Notes: generated by a model from the letters alone, not told the origin. A stretch of DNA of 64,000 nucleotides from Nigrospora sphaerica (GCA_018287875.1 JAGVVL010000018.1:3650501-3714500), one strand, 5' to 3'; counted from the stretch's first letter, positions 45,428-57,860 are shown. Translations and numbers: made by a program.

Positions 45428-48181
45428 ATCTTATATTTTAAAACCACCTCCCCTAGTTAGAAGATCCCTAACTTAAAGGAGTTTCATAGAACCTAAAGCA
45501 ACCTTCGGAGGTTTGTTTAATAAGTCTATTTGAAGATAATCTTTAACACCAATTGGTTTCTGTCTGCTGTTTCCCGCCTAAATTATATTGCTAGCTGTTT
45601 ATTTAGAAAGACTTATAACTTAATCCTACTCTATATCCACTATAGAATCCCGTAGTTTACAGACTATATTAATATGCTGTTATATTTAAAAGAAGCCTTT
45701 GGAGACCCGGACTGGAAGCAGAACGCTAAGAATAAACTATACAATTTAAAATAACAGAGCCTTGACTTTAGCGTCTTCTTTGCAGAGTTTAAGAAGCTCG
45801 CGTTAAAAAGCGAGGTCCCTGAAGCTGCCCTGCCCCCTCTACTGTCCTAAGGTGTGTCCCAAGAGATCCAGGACATGCTATTATATAACCCTGCCTCTAT
45901 AAGAAAGTATCGCGTGTTTGCCTGTTATCTTTAGACTCTCGATAACCGGTTTCGCTAGCATCAGTGTTAGGTTAACGGTTATAAGGGAAGGATTAAGATT
46001 AACAGCATCACCACCCCTGTTAGTTATAATATGCCTCCCTAAAATAAACCCCGCCCGCCTGCTGCTAAGACCAACGCCGGTGATCCTATAGACTTAAGTT
46101 ACTAGCGTAGCCGCCCCCGCTCTCTGTCTAGTCGAAGAGAAAGAGGAAAAGGTTTTTGGTGTGGCTATACAGGCTATATAGTCGCCCAATGCCCCGAACC
46201 TGACCTCCAACTTACCCAGTTCTGTTAGGCTTGTACTCCGAGCCCCTGGGGAAGCCCGCTCTCTATAATGTCCACAACCTTACCCACTTGTTAACTACCT
46301 ACGTTTATTTAGTCCCCTTAGCCTATCTCTGCTATAGCCTCGTCTATTAACCGGTTCTAAGAGCAGCATATCGAGAGCCCCCGGTTATTAAATAGCGTGA
46401 GCTTATATTAAGTCGCTTACAGGCTCCTAATCCCGGCGCCTTAACTCTGTTGCCCTTACTAATATTTGCCTGTTCTGTTTATAGCTTATTTATCTGCAAA
46501 GAGGAAGATATACGTAGAAAGCTTATAGTTTTACCTGCCACCTTAATTTCCAATAATTACATTATACCAACTTACGCCTTAACCGACTCCGGAGCCGCCG
46601 CTAAAGCATTTATTAACTGTAGCTAAGCTGAAGCCTATAAGCTGCTAATACGACCCTTATAGAGACCGTTCGAGATCGAGGTAATCGACGGTCGCCTAAG
46701 CGAGAGTGGGAAGGTTACCTACTTCGTCGAATATTCAATGCAGATAAACAATTATCACGAGAAATAACTACGTTTCTTTATAACCTAGCTAGCTTACTTC
46801 CTTATTATCCTTAAAATCCTGTAGCTTAAAATATATAACCCACGTGTGGGTTTTATTAATCACGCGTTTATATTCGATAGCGAATTCTGTCGCTATAACT
46901 ATAATATACTAGGGAGACCTATAAAGATCGTCGCTATATATGACGTCCCTATACGAGCCTGTCCAGAGAACCTGCCGAACTATTTAGAGGTCTTATCTTA
47001 ATAGGACGTCGCCTTAATTACTGCTCGCGCCTACTTAGCGTACTTAAGGAAAGGATACGCCACGTTTCCTATTACTATCGAAGAGATCGACGAGCACCTA
47101 TCCTAAAAGGCTGATTCGCCCTTTTCTAAGCAACTCCTATTAAAACTGCGAGAATTCGAAGATGTGTTCTCACCGAAAGAAGTAAAGAAACTGCCATTAT
47201 ATAGAGATCACAATCACGAGATTCGACTAATAGAAAGGAAAATGCCCCCCTTCGGACCCCTATACACTATATCCCGCGAAGAACTGGCCATATTAAAAGA
47301 GTGGCTATAAGAGAATCTTTGAAAGGGGTTATCTAACTTAGCTCGTCCCTAGCTACGTCGCCTGTCCTATTTGTTAAGAAGCTTAAAGAAGGACTCCGTT
47401 TCTATATCGACTATTACGCCCTAAACAACATTACTAATAAAGACCGTTACCCGCTGCCCTTAATTAAGGAGACCTTAAATAATCTAAAAGAAATAAAGTA
47501 TTTCTTTAAGTCGACATTATTGCGGTATTTAATAAGATCAAGGTTAAAGAGGGATAAGAATACCTAACTGTATTCCGCACCCGTTTTAGCTTATTCGAGT
47601 TATTAGTTATACATTTCGGATTAACTAAAGCTCCTGCTATATTTTAAAGGCTTATTAAAAATATTTTACGACACTATCTAGATATCTACTACACTGCGTA
47701 CCTAGACAACATCTTAATTTATAGCCGGACCCGCAAGGAACATATCGAACACTTACGGAAGGTGCTTTAAGTATTAAGAGAAGCCGGCCTATTCGCGAAA
47801 ATATCGAAGTTCGAATTCTTCAAAACTGAGACCATACTTCTAAAGATAATTATTAACCGCGATAGCCTATATATATACCCCTCTAAGATTAAGATAGTTA
47901 AGAACTAGGCTACTTTATTTTACTTAACTAATATATAAGCGTTTATTGGCTTTAGAAACTTCTACTGCCGGTTTATTTGGTACTTTTTGAAAATTGTCGC
48001 CCTACTAAATAACCTTGTAAGGAAAGGGGTTGAATTCGCTTAAATAGAAGAATGTGGGAATGTATTCGTTATATTAAAGAACATATTCATATCGGCCCCG
48101 ATCTTAACTCCCTTCGACTATAAGAAAGACGTGATTTCAAAGACCGATACCTCTGACTATGTCTCTGCTAATATGCTATTA

Positions 48182-48769
48182 TGTTGCAGGTATAGGACTT
48201 ATTGTTGCAGGTATAGGACTTATACTATACCGTTCTCTGTTACTACAGACTAAGCTATGCACTTAACAGGAAGCTAGTCCTTTAACCGAGCCTATCCTAA
48301 AGCTCGGGCCAGCCTACCCTGGAGCACGGGCCAGCTTACCCGCAAGCATGGCCCGCTTTACCCACAAACGTGGCGTACGCCATGCGGAAGCTTCTGTAAG
48401 TTTCCACGAGTTTCCACGAGTTTCTACGTGGCTCCCTGAAGCTCCTACGAACCCCCATGAGGCTCCACAAACCTCTATAAGGTTCCATATACTTCTAAGC
48501 CACGTAATCACTTACGCAATTACTTACGCGTCTTTCTCTTTATATTACTAAGAGGATAAAGGTTTAACAGGTATAAGTAAAGGCTGAATCTCCCCTCTTC
48601 GTGTATCTAGTCTGTCCTGAAGCAAGCAAGCAAAGCACACGAAATACACTCTCGTTCATCTTGAAGAGAAGTTCCTTATTCTTCCGTGTTTCTTTACCTA
48701 TAAGAAACGACCTCCGAGATCGAAAGAGCCCTTATAAAGAGTTGCTTCCTCTTCCGATCGAACCACCAC
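48182..48769 (-). repeat. LTR, family A copy 2, inverted and truncated
   Basis: Reverse-complement copy of the solo LTR at 37697-38279. Its first 21 bp are tandemly duplicated (48182-48202 and 48203-48223; TGTTGCAGGTATAGGACTTAT). At 48769 it breaks off a few bases before its expected end, exactly where LTR-B copy 2 begins. It replaces part of the gypsy RNase H/integrase region. Confidence 0.8.
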
Positions 48770-49070
48770 TGTGAGAGGCTGAGCCTTGAAGCACTATCGA
48801 AGGGGCCAAATGCTGTTTATTTTCTAGATGGGAAAGAGAGAGAGAACCGTCTTCAGGAGGCCGGGCGCAGCGTCTCGTTAAATCTTGCGAGACTGGACCG
48901 GAACGTTCGGATCGGAACGTTCGGATCGCTGCTCAGCTCCCCCCTCCTAGGTCTTGACCACTAGCCTGGCGTTCGAATGGAGAGACCTACTCGGAGCCTC
49001 ATATAAGGGGTTCGTGAGGCGCTCAGGCCAGGTGCGCCTGAGCCTATCTCCCAGGTCCCAACCTGTAACA
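48770..49070. repeat. Solo LTR, family B copy 2 (301 bp)
   Basis: Same ends as copy 1 (TGTGAGAGG...CTGTAACA). Flanks are ACCAC and TCCAC, an imperfect possible target duplication. It has two 14-bp CGGAACGTTCGGAT units against four in copy 1, which explains essentially all of the length difference. It abuts LTR-A on the left and the gypsy integrase C-terminus on the right. Confidence 0.78.
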
Positions 49071-49672
49071 TCCACAAGATATTAAAGTTGGAGATCTGTT
49101 CAGCGTAAGCCCGCTATAAGGAATACGCTAACTATAAAAGACGCTCCACTTACTAATACTAAGTAGGCTAGAAAATCTAGCTTAACACTTAAAATATATA
49201 AACAAAATACCCTAAGAAGAAACTTAACTAGAAACAACTCGGACCCTTTATTATTATTAAGGTTGTGAGCCTGTATACTTATTAATTAAACCTGCCCCTG
49301 TTTATAAGGAACCACTTAGTATTCTATATTAGCTTACTCTATCCTAATCTTAATAATCCTGCCCCCGGTTAAGTATAACCACCGCCCCCGCCTATAGAGG
49401 TCGACGGCGTCGAAGAGTTCGAAGATATCCTAGATTCCCGTCTGGACAACCGAGGCGGAGGCCGAGACTCCCGCTTAAAATACATTGTGAAGTGGGCTGG
49501 ATACGACCAACTAACCGAGGAGCCTGCGGAATACGTCGCTAACGCTAGCGAGGTAGTGGCAAACTTCCACCGGAGATACCCAGAGAAACCGAGACTTATT
49601 AACCTACGGAAGGCTTAGCCATCCGCCCTTCAGAACCGCGTCGATGGAACTCCGCCTTAAGGAGGGGAGTAC

Positions 49673-50295
49673 TGTCACGGGGTGGACCGTGACAGGCTAT
49701 ACCGGCACAGGGCAGCCTTTGAGACATCCTAAACTAGCTACGGATTAGTCGTCCCGCGATGGAGTTCTGTCAAGACCGCTCGGTACGGACCTCCGTTGGG
49801 GATTTAGATAAGAAGTCTGCGACCGAGAAGACTTCAGTTGTAGCTCTTCAAGCTACGTCCTGTCTATTAAGCCTGACCTGTACCGACAGAATAGGAACCT
49901 GGACCTGTAGTATAGAACCTGAATCGACTCTATTATCCGCCTGCCTGCCTGCCCCTTGACAGAGACGGGGATAGGGAATGATGGCTTGAACCTTGATCAG
50001 GCCAATGCAATTTAAATAGGAACGCTCAACTGTTCGCAGTTAGCTATGTGAGAGGCACACACACAACACAATTCAACCTGTTGACCACCATGCTTCATGA
50101 ATACACACTTTCTTTGCTCTTGACTTTAAACCTCACTCTTTACCTCCTCACTTGCTGCGACCCTTGATCAATACTATCCACACATCTTTGCTTGTGGCAT
50201 TTAACATAAGGGCTCGTAATCACTCCGTTCGGATCGACCCTACGACCGCGTCCTTCCACCAGACTCCCTTTACCTGGGGTTTGTCTGTTTTAACA
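49673..50295 (+). repeat. Probable 3' LTR of the gypsy relic
   Basis: Lies directly after the polypurine tract, begins TGTCACGGGG and probably ends near TTTTAACA at 50295. It contains a possible TATA-like AATTTAAATAGG near 50010. No matching 5' LTR was found in the window, so the right boundary is an estimate from the terminal TG...CA rule. Confidence 0.55.
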
Positions 50296-50399
50296 CCTAG
50301 CTATTCTCTTAAATAGGTTAAAAGGGCTAAATAAGGTAGTCGGTTAACCTTTTGCTATTTATAAGATAGGCCGAAAATTAGCTAAGGTAAAGGCTAACT

Positions 50400-51030
50400 A
50401 AGCCTTATAAAGGTCTTCGATAAAGAGGTCGTTCAAGTATAGTAGGGTTTACATTAAGCTTATCGAATTAACTTCAGCGCGACAATTCACGTTTACTTAA
50501 ATAATATATTGGTTATTTAAAGCCTTATAATAAATGCATCAAAAAGCTATTAAGAGGCTTTCCTTAACTGTTAAGAGCTAGAGACTATAATTAACGTCTA
50601 CGTTTAATATGTACCTAGCTATAAGAGGATTTAAGGTAACGAAGAGGCCGATAAGCTAATAAAGAAAGAGGCGGCTCTCTTAATAAGCTCTAAGACCTTG
50701 GCCTCTTATACGGGAGTAAAAAGACATCGAAAGACAACTATTAAGAAATAATTCACTATATAATAAAAGAAAGCCTCTTAAGAATACTAACGCTACCGAG
50801 AACTCGGATTTATTAAGACCGCTCTTAAGGCTTTATTAAAGCTAGACTTTTCTCGATAGCTATTCTATAACTCCACGCCCTCCGATTAAGTTACGGAGAC
50901 TTTAACTATTATTATAAGAAGTTCCGGCATTTTTTTTAAAACGATCGATACGCTTACCATATATTACGGACATTAAAACACTTAGTCTATTATTAAAAAA
51001 CGCAAAGGCTTCAAGCCCAAAAGTTAAAAT
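50400..51030 (+). mobile_element. Heavily mutated LINE relic with RNase H remnant (Tad1-like)
   Basis: The plus strand, reading through stops, gives an RNase H-like end: YVPSYKRI followed by GNEEADKLIKKEAALLISSK, matching the usual PGHxxIxGNExADxLAK motif of LINE RNase H. Very AT-rich with many TAA/TAG, as expected from RIP. It differs from the A-E LINE family, which lacks RNase H. Boundaries are not visible. Confidence 0.55.
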
Positions 51031-51356
51031 TCAAAACCGAACTGAAGACCGTATAAGAATACTAGCGGCGATTAATATATAACCCGGAGAAGTTCTAACT
51101 CTTCGTTACATTAACGAAGTATTATAAAGATATATACTTACAAACGGTAGGCTATGGAAGTCACTTCCTATAAGAAGCTGTTAGTTAAATAGAGATAGCG
51201 CCGGGAACGAGCTCGCACGGAGGAGTTACGGAGACGGTTAAATTAAAGAGTTGCCGTTAGGCCTAACATACGTGATATCTCGTGTACATGTAGATAGACT
51301 CTCGCACGCTGGATGCCCCTCGGGAGGCGAGACACTGTCCCAGTATGGCGATAATA

Positions 51357-51376
51357 CATGTGTGTGTGTGTGTGTG
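51357..51376. repeat. (TG)n microsatellite
   Basis: About ten TG units in a row. A second short TG run is at about 51598-51606. Confidence 0.85.
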
Positions 51377-51552
51377 ATAGTGCTCTGATCTGTTTATCAC
51401 TAGTGCTCACGTGTCCATTGCAACGCCCCCTATGTTCCGATTTGCGACTTTTTTCGGTCACGAATCTGCACCCACCGCATCCGTTTCTCACTTATCAGAA
51501 AAAGCCAGTCTTAGATCAGCGTGTCCTCGAACCTAGAAAAGACAAAGGGCAT

Positions 51553-51799
51553 CTTGACTACGCTAGGAGAGGAAACTAAACACTGGATTTGCGTTATTTG
51601 TGTGTGTGCTAATGTCCTTTTTTTGTATTGTTCAACGTCGGCGTAGAACCGCTAGTACCGTGATTTATCTACTTATCTCCCAGGGGATATGTGACGTGGC
51701 AAGCTTATAGAAGCCACTCCGTGCCTTGTTGGCTCATCATTTCTCTGACCTTTCGACTTGACTACGCTAGGAGAGGAAACTAAATACTGGAATTGCGTT
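51553..51799. repeat. Pair of 43-bp direct repeats
   Basis: 51553-51595 and 51757-51799 share CTTGACTACGCTAGGAGAGG and the following 23 bases with only two differences. The 161 bp between them shows no gene. They lie just beyond the 3' end of the small secreted protein gene. Confidence 0.8.
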
Positions 51800-51914
51800 G
51801 TGAGTTACACGGAGCATTCATGCAGTTTCTAAACCTGATGGGAACCAGTAGCGGAACGCTTGTTATATTCAGTGTCGGAAACTCAATGGGAACCCTTTCT
51901 TCGGGTCACCAAGT

Positions 51915-52396
51915 TTAACAGATGTCCTGGTAATCACCTATCGTCTTGCAAACAGTGACAGTCTTGCACACAGGCTTTGGGTAACCTCGGAAATATCCAG
52001 GGCAGAAGTCGGCTGTGAATTGGGTTTCCATGTATTCCGACCAAGTGGCGGCGGGAAAGCACTACGCATGGCTTGTCAGCAAACAATTTGATGCGTCTGC
52101 CGCCATCTTAGGAGTTGCATCTCATTTTGTAGCTCCGCATGGAGGGCAGTGTGATAGGTGAAAGCAAGTTCAACCCTAGTGACAATAACAACTTAGTTGA
52201 AGACACTTACGAATTGCTGACCGTCGAGTGTGACGAGGCCACCGGCAATATACTGGCACCATCCGCCTGCCTGCGTCTCACCAAGTTCGTTGGCACACGC
52301 ACATGCTGTGACCTGTTTCCCAGCCTTAACAAGTTCGAGTGTGGGGACGGCCAGGACGGCAGGAAGAGCTAGAAGTGTGATAAACGAAGTCTTCAT
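51915..52396 (-). CDS. Small secreted cysteine-rich protein (110 aa), effector candidate
   Basis: Two exons on the minus strand, 52396-52211 and 52061-51915, joined across a 149-nt intron (GTAAGT...GCTGAC...TAG), encode 110 residues ending in TAA. The start at 52396 is preferred because it opens a clean signal peptide (MKTSFITLLALPAVLA); an ATG eight codons upstream is also in frame. The mature part has eight cysteines (ACAC, WC, FCF, DFC, VC, VC, IC), enough for four disulfides, and few charged repeats. I recognise no named family; the CxC start and the spaced C-terminal cysteines (CPGYFRGYPKPVCKTVTVC) resemble small secreted fungal proteins found in effector catalogues. It stands alone in repeat-rich sequence, more than 15 kb from the nearest other intact gene. 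The second exon was found by reading frame and splice sites, not by homology. Confidence 0.68.
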
Positions 52397-53118
52397 AATG
52401 AGTGATATCGATGAAGTCAATAACGGAGGCAGGCGTTTAGGAAACTTTCTGTTTATGTTAGAAGACAGATGGTTGGTAACAGTAAAATAGTGAGAAGTTT
52501 GGTCGCTTTAGGGCCATTAATATAGAAAACTTTGTTGTCAATTAGCAAGTTTTAAAAACTGGTTCATGTGATGGAGAGATGAAGCTTGGTAAGCATTGGT
52601 CAGGTACGATAAGTATTATTTTGGAGGTCCGTCCGAGAGTGTGACCAATGAACGATTTCCAATGCCTCCCGACACGAAAGTTCCTTGGTGTTGAATCTTG
52701 GCACACCGCGCTGTGTACAATATTTGACCGAGATAGCGCGGGGTATATGCGCGAAACCTCTCAGTATACCGGAAGAAGTAGGGTGATTTTGCAGCGGGTG
52801 AACGCCGGCTTGTGGACTCGGCGCTTACGAATAGTTCCTAGCTAGAAGTTAGCGTAATGGGTCGGGGAGAAAGCCTTATTCGGAAGGTAGGAGTTGGAGG
52901 TGACTTTGATGTAACCACACACTACCAATTGGCACCCAGTGTACCATGGAACATTGACCGCCTGTGGATAGTACCGCCATGGGACTTATCGTTTGGATGA
53001 ATACGAAATCATGCATGCTTATACGCGACCTCATTTAAGAGGGAGCAGTTGAGTTCAACCCCCCCCCTAGGGCTTGGCACAACTGTGGGGCCAGGAATTT
53101 TCATGTGGGTCACGCCCT
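52397..53118. other. Intergenic upstream of the secreted protein gene
   Basis: No gene recognised. It should contain the promoter of the small secreted protein. A poly-C run lies at about 53060-53068 just before LINE E. Confidence 0.45.
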
Positions 53119-53304
53119 TTATTATTATTATTCTTACACCTAGCGACCTATTTAGGCCATGAGGACCCCCTGCGCATCTTAGCCTAGGAAAACCGTTCCG
53201 GGCTGACGTCCGGCCGGGTGAAAAACCTAGGTTCCGCTGCGTCGTACCGCTTCTATCTACTTTTTGACCTGCCATACCGAGATCGGGCTCAGCGCGCCCG
53301 CTTC

Positions 53305-56300
53305 CTAGCTGATAAGTTGATTCGCTAGCTGGAACATGTCCAGCCTTCCGGAGCGGAGTAGCCATCTCGCGATAATTCCTGCTTTTCCTGGGGTGTCGAG
53401 CATCCTGTCCGTGTCTATCGGTCCTCCTAGAGCTTGGACGAGATGCTCTCGTCTTTCTCTTTCCCGTGGGCAGAAAACGAGGATATGCCGGACGGTCTCC
53501 CTGCCCTGACCGCAGACGCACCAGGGGCTGTCGAAGCCTGGGACCCTACGCTTAAAAGGAAGTCTCGCAGCCCAATCTTGCCAGTCCTCGCTTGGACGAG
53601 GATGGAGCTCTCGGCCTTATGGAGTCCCTTATGGAGCTTGAGGACGTGCTTGTCTGGCGGCATCTTAGTTGCTGCCGGGGTTCGTGCTGTTCGATTTTGC
53701 TGCGCTTGTTGCCATCTTTGAAGCCAGTCTCTCTCCTCAGCCTTATATGCTGAGTCTCCAGCTAGCCATTCGTCTAGCCACCTCTTACGATCGGGAGCGT
53801 CGGGGCCTTTCGGTCTGCGCCGGCGAGTCGGTCTTGTTAGGATCCATCTAGCTGCGTTTTCGCATCTCGCTTGGATGAGTGATGCGATACGCGGCTGTTG
53901 GAGCCTCTCTTCCGATGCCGCCACCCTTCTGTTGAGCCACGTGTCTAAGGGGGACACGTAAGCTTCCGTTTCTAGTACTGCGGTGGCCGTGGCTTTGAAA
54001 GCTCCTGTGACCTTTCGGAGGCACTCTGTCTGGACGTCGTTAAGTGCCTTGGCTCTATTTTTCGAGATCTGGCGGTGCCACTCTGAAGCTCCATAGCCTA
54101 TCGCAGACCGTACGACGGCTGTATAGACTTGGCGGGCTCGCTGGAGAGATGCGCCCCACGTCGAGCCGGCTATCCGGTTTAGAGCATAGACCTACGTCGC
54201 CATCTTCTTCGATATCGACTGGATATGGACGTCCCAGCGGAGACGTCTATCCACCTGGATGCCAAGGACGCGGCAGGAGTCTTCTGGTTCGATTTCGTGA
54301 CCTTCTAAGGCTATCTTTGTATCCGGACCTTTCCGTCTTCGAGAGAAGTGGACTAGGTGATATTTCTGGACTGCAAAGGTCATGCTATAGCTGACTGCCC
54401 ATTCTTTGCAGATCCTGTGAGCGGCTTCTAGCCGCTCGCAGGTCTGCTCTAGGTTTAAACCGAAGCCCACGAGGTTCGTGTCGTCTGCGAAGGCTATAGT
54501 AGCTATCCCTAGTATAGCGCGGAGAGCCTTATAGAGACCGGCTATATAAAGGCAGAAGAGGATAGGCGATAGGGGTGAGCCCTGCGGGACGCCTGCCGGG
54601 ACTGGGATCTCGTCCGATTCCTGGCCGTCGAAGAGCAGTGTGGTGGATCGGTTAGAAAGGAAGCTGCGTATCCAGTTAATGGTCCATATAGGTACTCGGA
54701 GCGCTCGTAGGTTGCCGAGGAGTCTATCGTGGTCAACGGAGTCGAAAGCACCCGAGATATCTAGCGATAGGAGAGTCGCAGCGCCTCCATACTTCCAGGC
54801 TGTGCGGACTAAGTCTGTGAGCAGCCGTAGCGCGGTTTCCGTAGAGCGGCCTTTCCGGTTACCCATCTGTTCGTCCGGGAGCAGTCTATTCTCTTCGGCA
54901 AAGCTAGCTAGCCGTTGCGTTAGTAGGCTCTCGATCGTTTTCCCTATAGTGTTAAGCAGCGCGATGGGTCTCCATCCGCCGGCTTGGTGGTACTCGTTTG
55001 GCTGCTTTCCTGGCTTCCGGAGGATAACGGTGACTGCTTTACGGAACGCTCTTGGATAGTATCCTATATGCCAGCACGCTTCCGCTAGGGAGGCCAAGGC
55101 CTGGAAGAGGGGCTTTCCTAGGCGTTTGAGAAATCCGTTCGGAAGCTGGTCTAGTCTAGGTGCCTTCCACTGGCCTGCCTTAGTAAGGACGTCTTGGACT
55201 TGTTCTGCTGTCACCTTGCCGTCCATATCAAGAGGCGCTGCGAGCCGGTTCGTTGTTCGGAAGCCGGTGTACGTAGCCTTAGGGAGGGGATAGAACCTCT
55301 CTCGGAAGGCCTCTGTTTTCTCCTTATAGGTCGTTGCTTCGCCACGCGGTGTGTAGAGCGTAGGGACGGCTGGAGGTAGCGGTGGCGCGGCTCCTTCGGT
55401 TCTGGCCTATCTCGCGATGTTCCAGACGCCAGCTGGCTGGCTAGAGGCCTCGTGAAGCATGCCTCTCCAGGTCGCTGTCTTTGCGGTGCGGATCGTTTTC
55501 TTTTTCGTAAGGGATGCTTGCCGAAGGGCTCGCCAGGCTGCGTCTGTCCTGTCGGATAGCCATGCTCGCTGGGCTCGTCTCTCCTCCTCTATAGCTCTTT
55601 TTATATCGTGGTTCCACCAGGCCTTGCCTCTCCCTTTAGAGTGGCGGAGGGGGGCAACTAGGTCGGCTATCCGTGTTAGCTCCTTAGTTAACGTCTCGGT
55701 GTAGCTATCGATTTCTTCTGGTGTCTCGAGTTGCCCTGGCTGTGGTAGGTATGCCGCCTCTGCCTTCGCCTGGTCGTAGTCAGCTGTTTTCCAGCTGCGT
55801 CGTAGCCTGTCTTGGCGGTCTATACAGGGTCCAGCCACGCGTATCACCTGAGGGAGGTGATCGGATCCTGCGTATAGTGCGTATCCGTCATAGGCGACCC
55901 GGAGATCGTCTGTGGCCCAGGCTAGGTCGATCGTAGAGTCTGCGCATCCTTTTCGTGTCCATGTCGGTGTTCCAGGGGGTGTGATCAGCTGGAGTCTCCA
56001 GGATTCTGCTAGCTAGAGCAGCTTATCAGCTGCCCTATGGGGTCGGACGTTGTATCCTCCCCAGACGGGGTGGTGGACGTTGAAGTCTCCCACGAGGACT
56101 GTTCGTCTTAGCTGGGGTTCGTCATGGAGGGCTTCGATAGCGGGTAGGTCCGATCTGCTAGTGGACCCAGGGGGAGGCGAGTATATACAGATAACCGTTA
56201 TAGGACCGTCTGGTAGTTGGATTGTGATGTGACACTTATCTGGCTGCGCCTTATATGTCCACTACGCTAGGGTGTACTTCTTATTAATATAGATGCATGC

Positions 56301-56492
56301 CCTACCTCCCTCGGTTGCGTAGAGTAGGAAGTATGGAGAGGATCTCGGGCAGTAGGTGGTCGGCATATTTGGGTTTCGCCAGGGCTCTTGGATAGCTAAG
56401 ACGTCGTACTCTTCGGAGATGGCATCGATTACCGGGATCTGTGCTTTCTTGCTTTTCTGCGTGTTCCAGTGTAGGATCCTTAGCGCTGTCAT
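53305..56492 (-). pseudogene. LINE E ORF2: endonuclease and reverse transcriptase
   Basis: Starts MTALRILHWNTQKSKK at 56492. The APE-type endonuclease follows (IQEPWRNPN, VGDFNVHHPVWGG, GSDHLPQV), then the RT with complete motifs (QGSPLSPILFCLY and AFADDTNLVGFG) and the C-terminal Cys/His box; it ends LANQLIS with TAG at 53305-53307. Only four stops (near 56262, 56013, 55407 and 54192, all TAG where sister copies have CAG or TGG) and one single-base deletion (about 53555, in a run of A) interrupt about 1060 codons. ORF2 begins within the ORF1 stop (ATGA), pointing to termination-reinitiation. The domain order and lack of RNase H are features of the family, not damage. Confidence 0.88.
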
Positions 56493-57860
56493 AGTCGAGC
56501 GTGGATGCTGTTTAGTGTTGACTCCGGTGTTTCGATGTCCATGTCGTCTATCTCTTCGTGGGTTCTGCTACGGGCTCTGCCAGTGCTTCTAGTACGGCAG
56601 CTGGTTGCTCGACGCTTCCGCGGCTGTACTGTCTGCCAGTCTTCGGCTGTTGGTTTAGGAGGTTCTTGCGAGGGCAGTGCGAACCCCTTCGGTCTCGTGA
56701 CATAAGCAGCCTTGGCGATCTGGACCTGCTCCTGGCGGACTGGACACTCCTTAGACCACGCAGTGTGTGGTCCTCGGCATGCTAGGCAGCAGTACCGGCT
56801 CTTATTCTCGGCTTCTGGGCATTCTTTATCGTTATGCTTTGTTGAAGAGCAGAGCCCACACCTGCGTGCGTGGCGGCAAACACGGGCGATATGTCCATAA
56901 CGGTAGCAGTGGTAGTATTGCTTAAGCTGGGCTCCTTCGGCGAAGGGTTCGCATGGATAGTAGCCATACTGCCAAATAAGGCCGTCTCGATATAGCTGTT
57001 CCGCTTGTTAAACCGTGGGTACTGCAATATATAGGGCCGTGACCTTCCTAGACGAGGTCTTGGCGTTGCGAGGGAGCTTGGCCTCCAGGACGTCGATAGG
57101 GCCGCCAGGCTGGTTCCGGAGTTGGACTTCTAGCTGCCCTTGGTTCGTCTCTATGGCCTCCTTGTTGATGCCATGGGCCACCACCAGGATCTTTCTCTTC
57201 TAGATAGAGGCGTTCTCTCCGAAGGCCTCGGTAGTCCAGGCCCAGTCGGTTTCCAGCTGTCGCTTCTCTTCTGCTGTCTTGCAGGTGATAGCATAGTCTC
57301 CGCTAGGAAGCTTCTGTGTAGCTATTGCCGTTTCTTTGCCTGTTGCTGCATTGACTTTCCGCACGATCTCTTCGTAGGTGCGGCCTTCAGTTCCTGCGGC
57401 CTTGACCGTTACCTCCCGTTCGTGTCGAGGAGGTAGAGTCTTGGCTACCTGGGGGCCCTAGGCGTCGGGGAGGCGGTAAGGGCAGTAGCGGCTGCAGCGT
57501 ACGTCTTAGGAGCTTTAATTTCCTTATAGATAGCTTGTAGCGTGTTCTCGATAGCATTGATACGTCTTTCGACGCTGGGCTGGCTGTTCGATTCCTTAGC
57601 CGCCATCTCTACGACCGGAATGGCAGCTTGAACTGCTGCGGCTAACGCCGCAATGTTGACTTCACCAGCTAGGAAGCGTTTGAAGTCGTCTATAGTGCTG
57701 CGTATATCCTCTGGACTGCGTCCAGATGCTGTAATGCTGTCTGGCGATGGTGTTCTTGAGTCCGGAGGTGACGGCTCGGGGGTGGGGCGGGCCTATGGCG
57801 GCTCCCACCACCCGCGCTTTGCCTCGAGGGTGGTGAATCGACCATTTCTAGGCTAAATGA
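56489..57860 (-). pseudogene. LINE E ORF1: gag-like RNA-binding protein with CCHC knuckles
   Basis: The N-terminal part has a Pro-rich stretch and a helical segment (VESRINAIENTLQAIYKEIK); the C-terminal part carries three knuckle motifs (HCYRYGHIARVC; CGLCSSTKHNDKEC; ACRGPHTAWSKEC), as in gag-like ORF1 proteins that coat LINE RNA. It ends HARL with TGA at 56489-56491. Some stops and a small deletion near 57450 and 57780 relative to LINE D break the frame. The start codon was not fixed. Confidence 0.75.

Larger units (their letters stand above)
44754..49672 (+). mobile_element. Ty3/gypsy chromovirus relic, heavily mutated, lacking most of RNase H and integrase
   Basis: Reading through many TAA/TAG stops, the plus strand shows gag (about 45690-46000: DPDWKQNAKNKLYNLK, FFAEFKKLA), a zinc-knuckle remnant (CGYTGYIVAQCP, about 46160), protease (TDSGAAAKAFI, about 46580), RT ([25 protein letters not shown] at about 47700; the usual DD is DN) and the start of RNase H ([11 protein letters not shown]). 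Then LTR-A and LTR-B sequences intervene (48182-49070) and the element resumes with the integrase C-terminus (ARYKEYANYKRR, LGPFIIIKVV) and a clear chromodomain ([21 protein letters not shown], about 49470-49590). A polypurine tract (AAGGAGGGGAGTAC) precedes the 3' LTR at 49673. The AT bias and stop pattern fit RIP. Confidence 0.85.
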
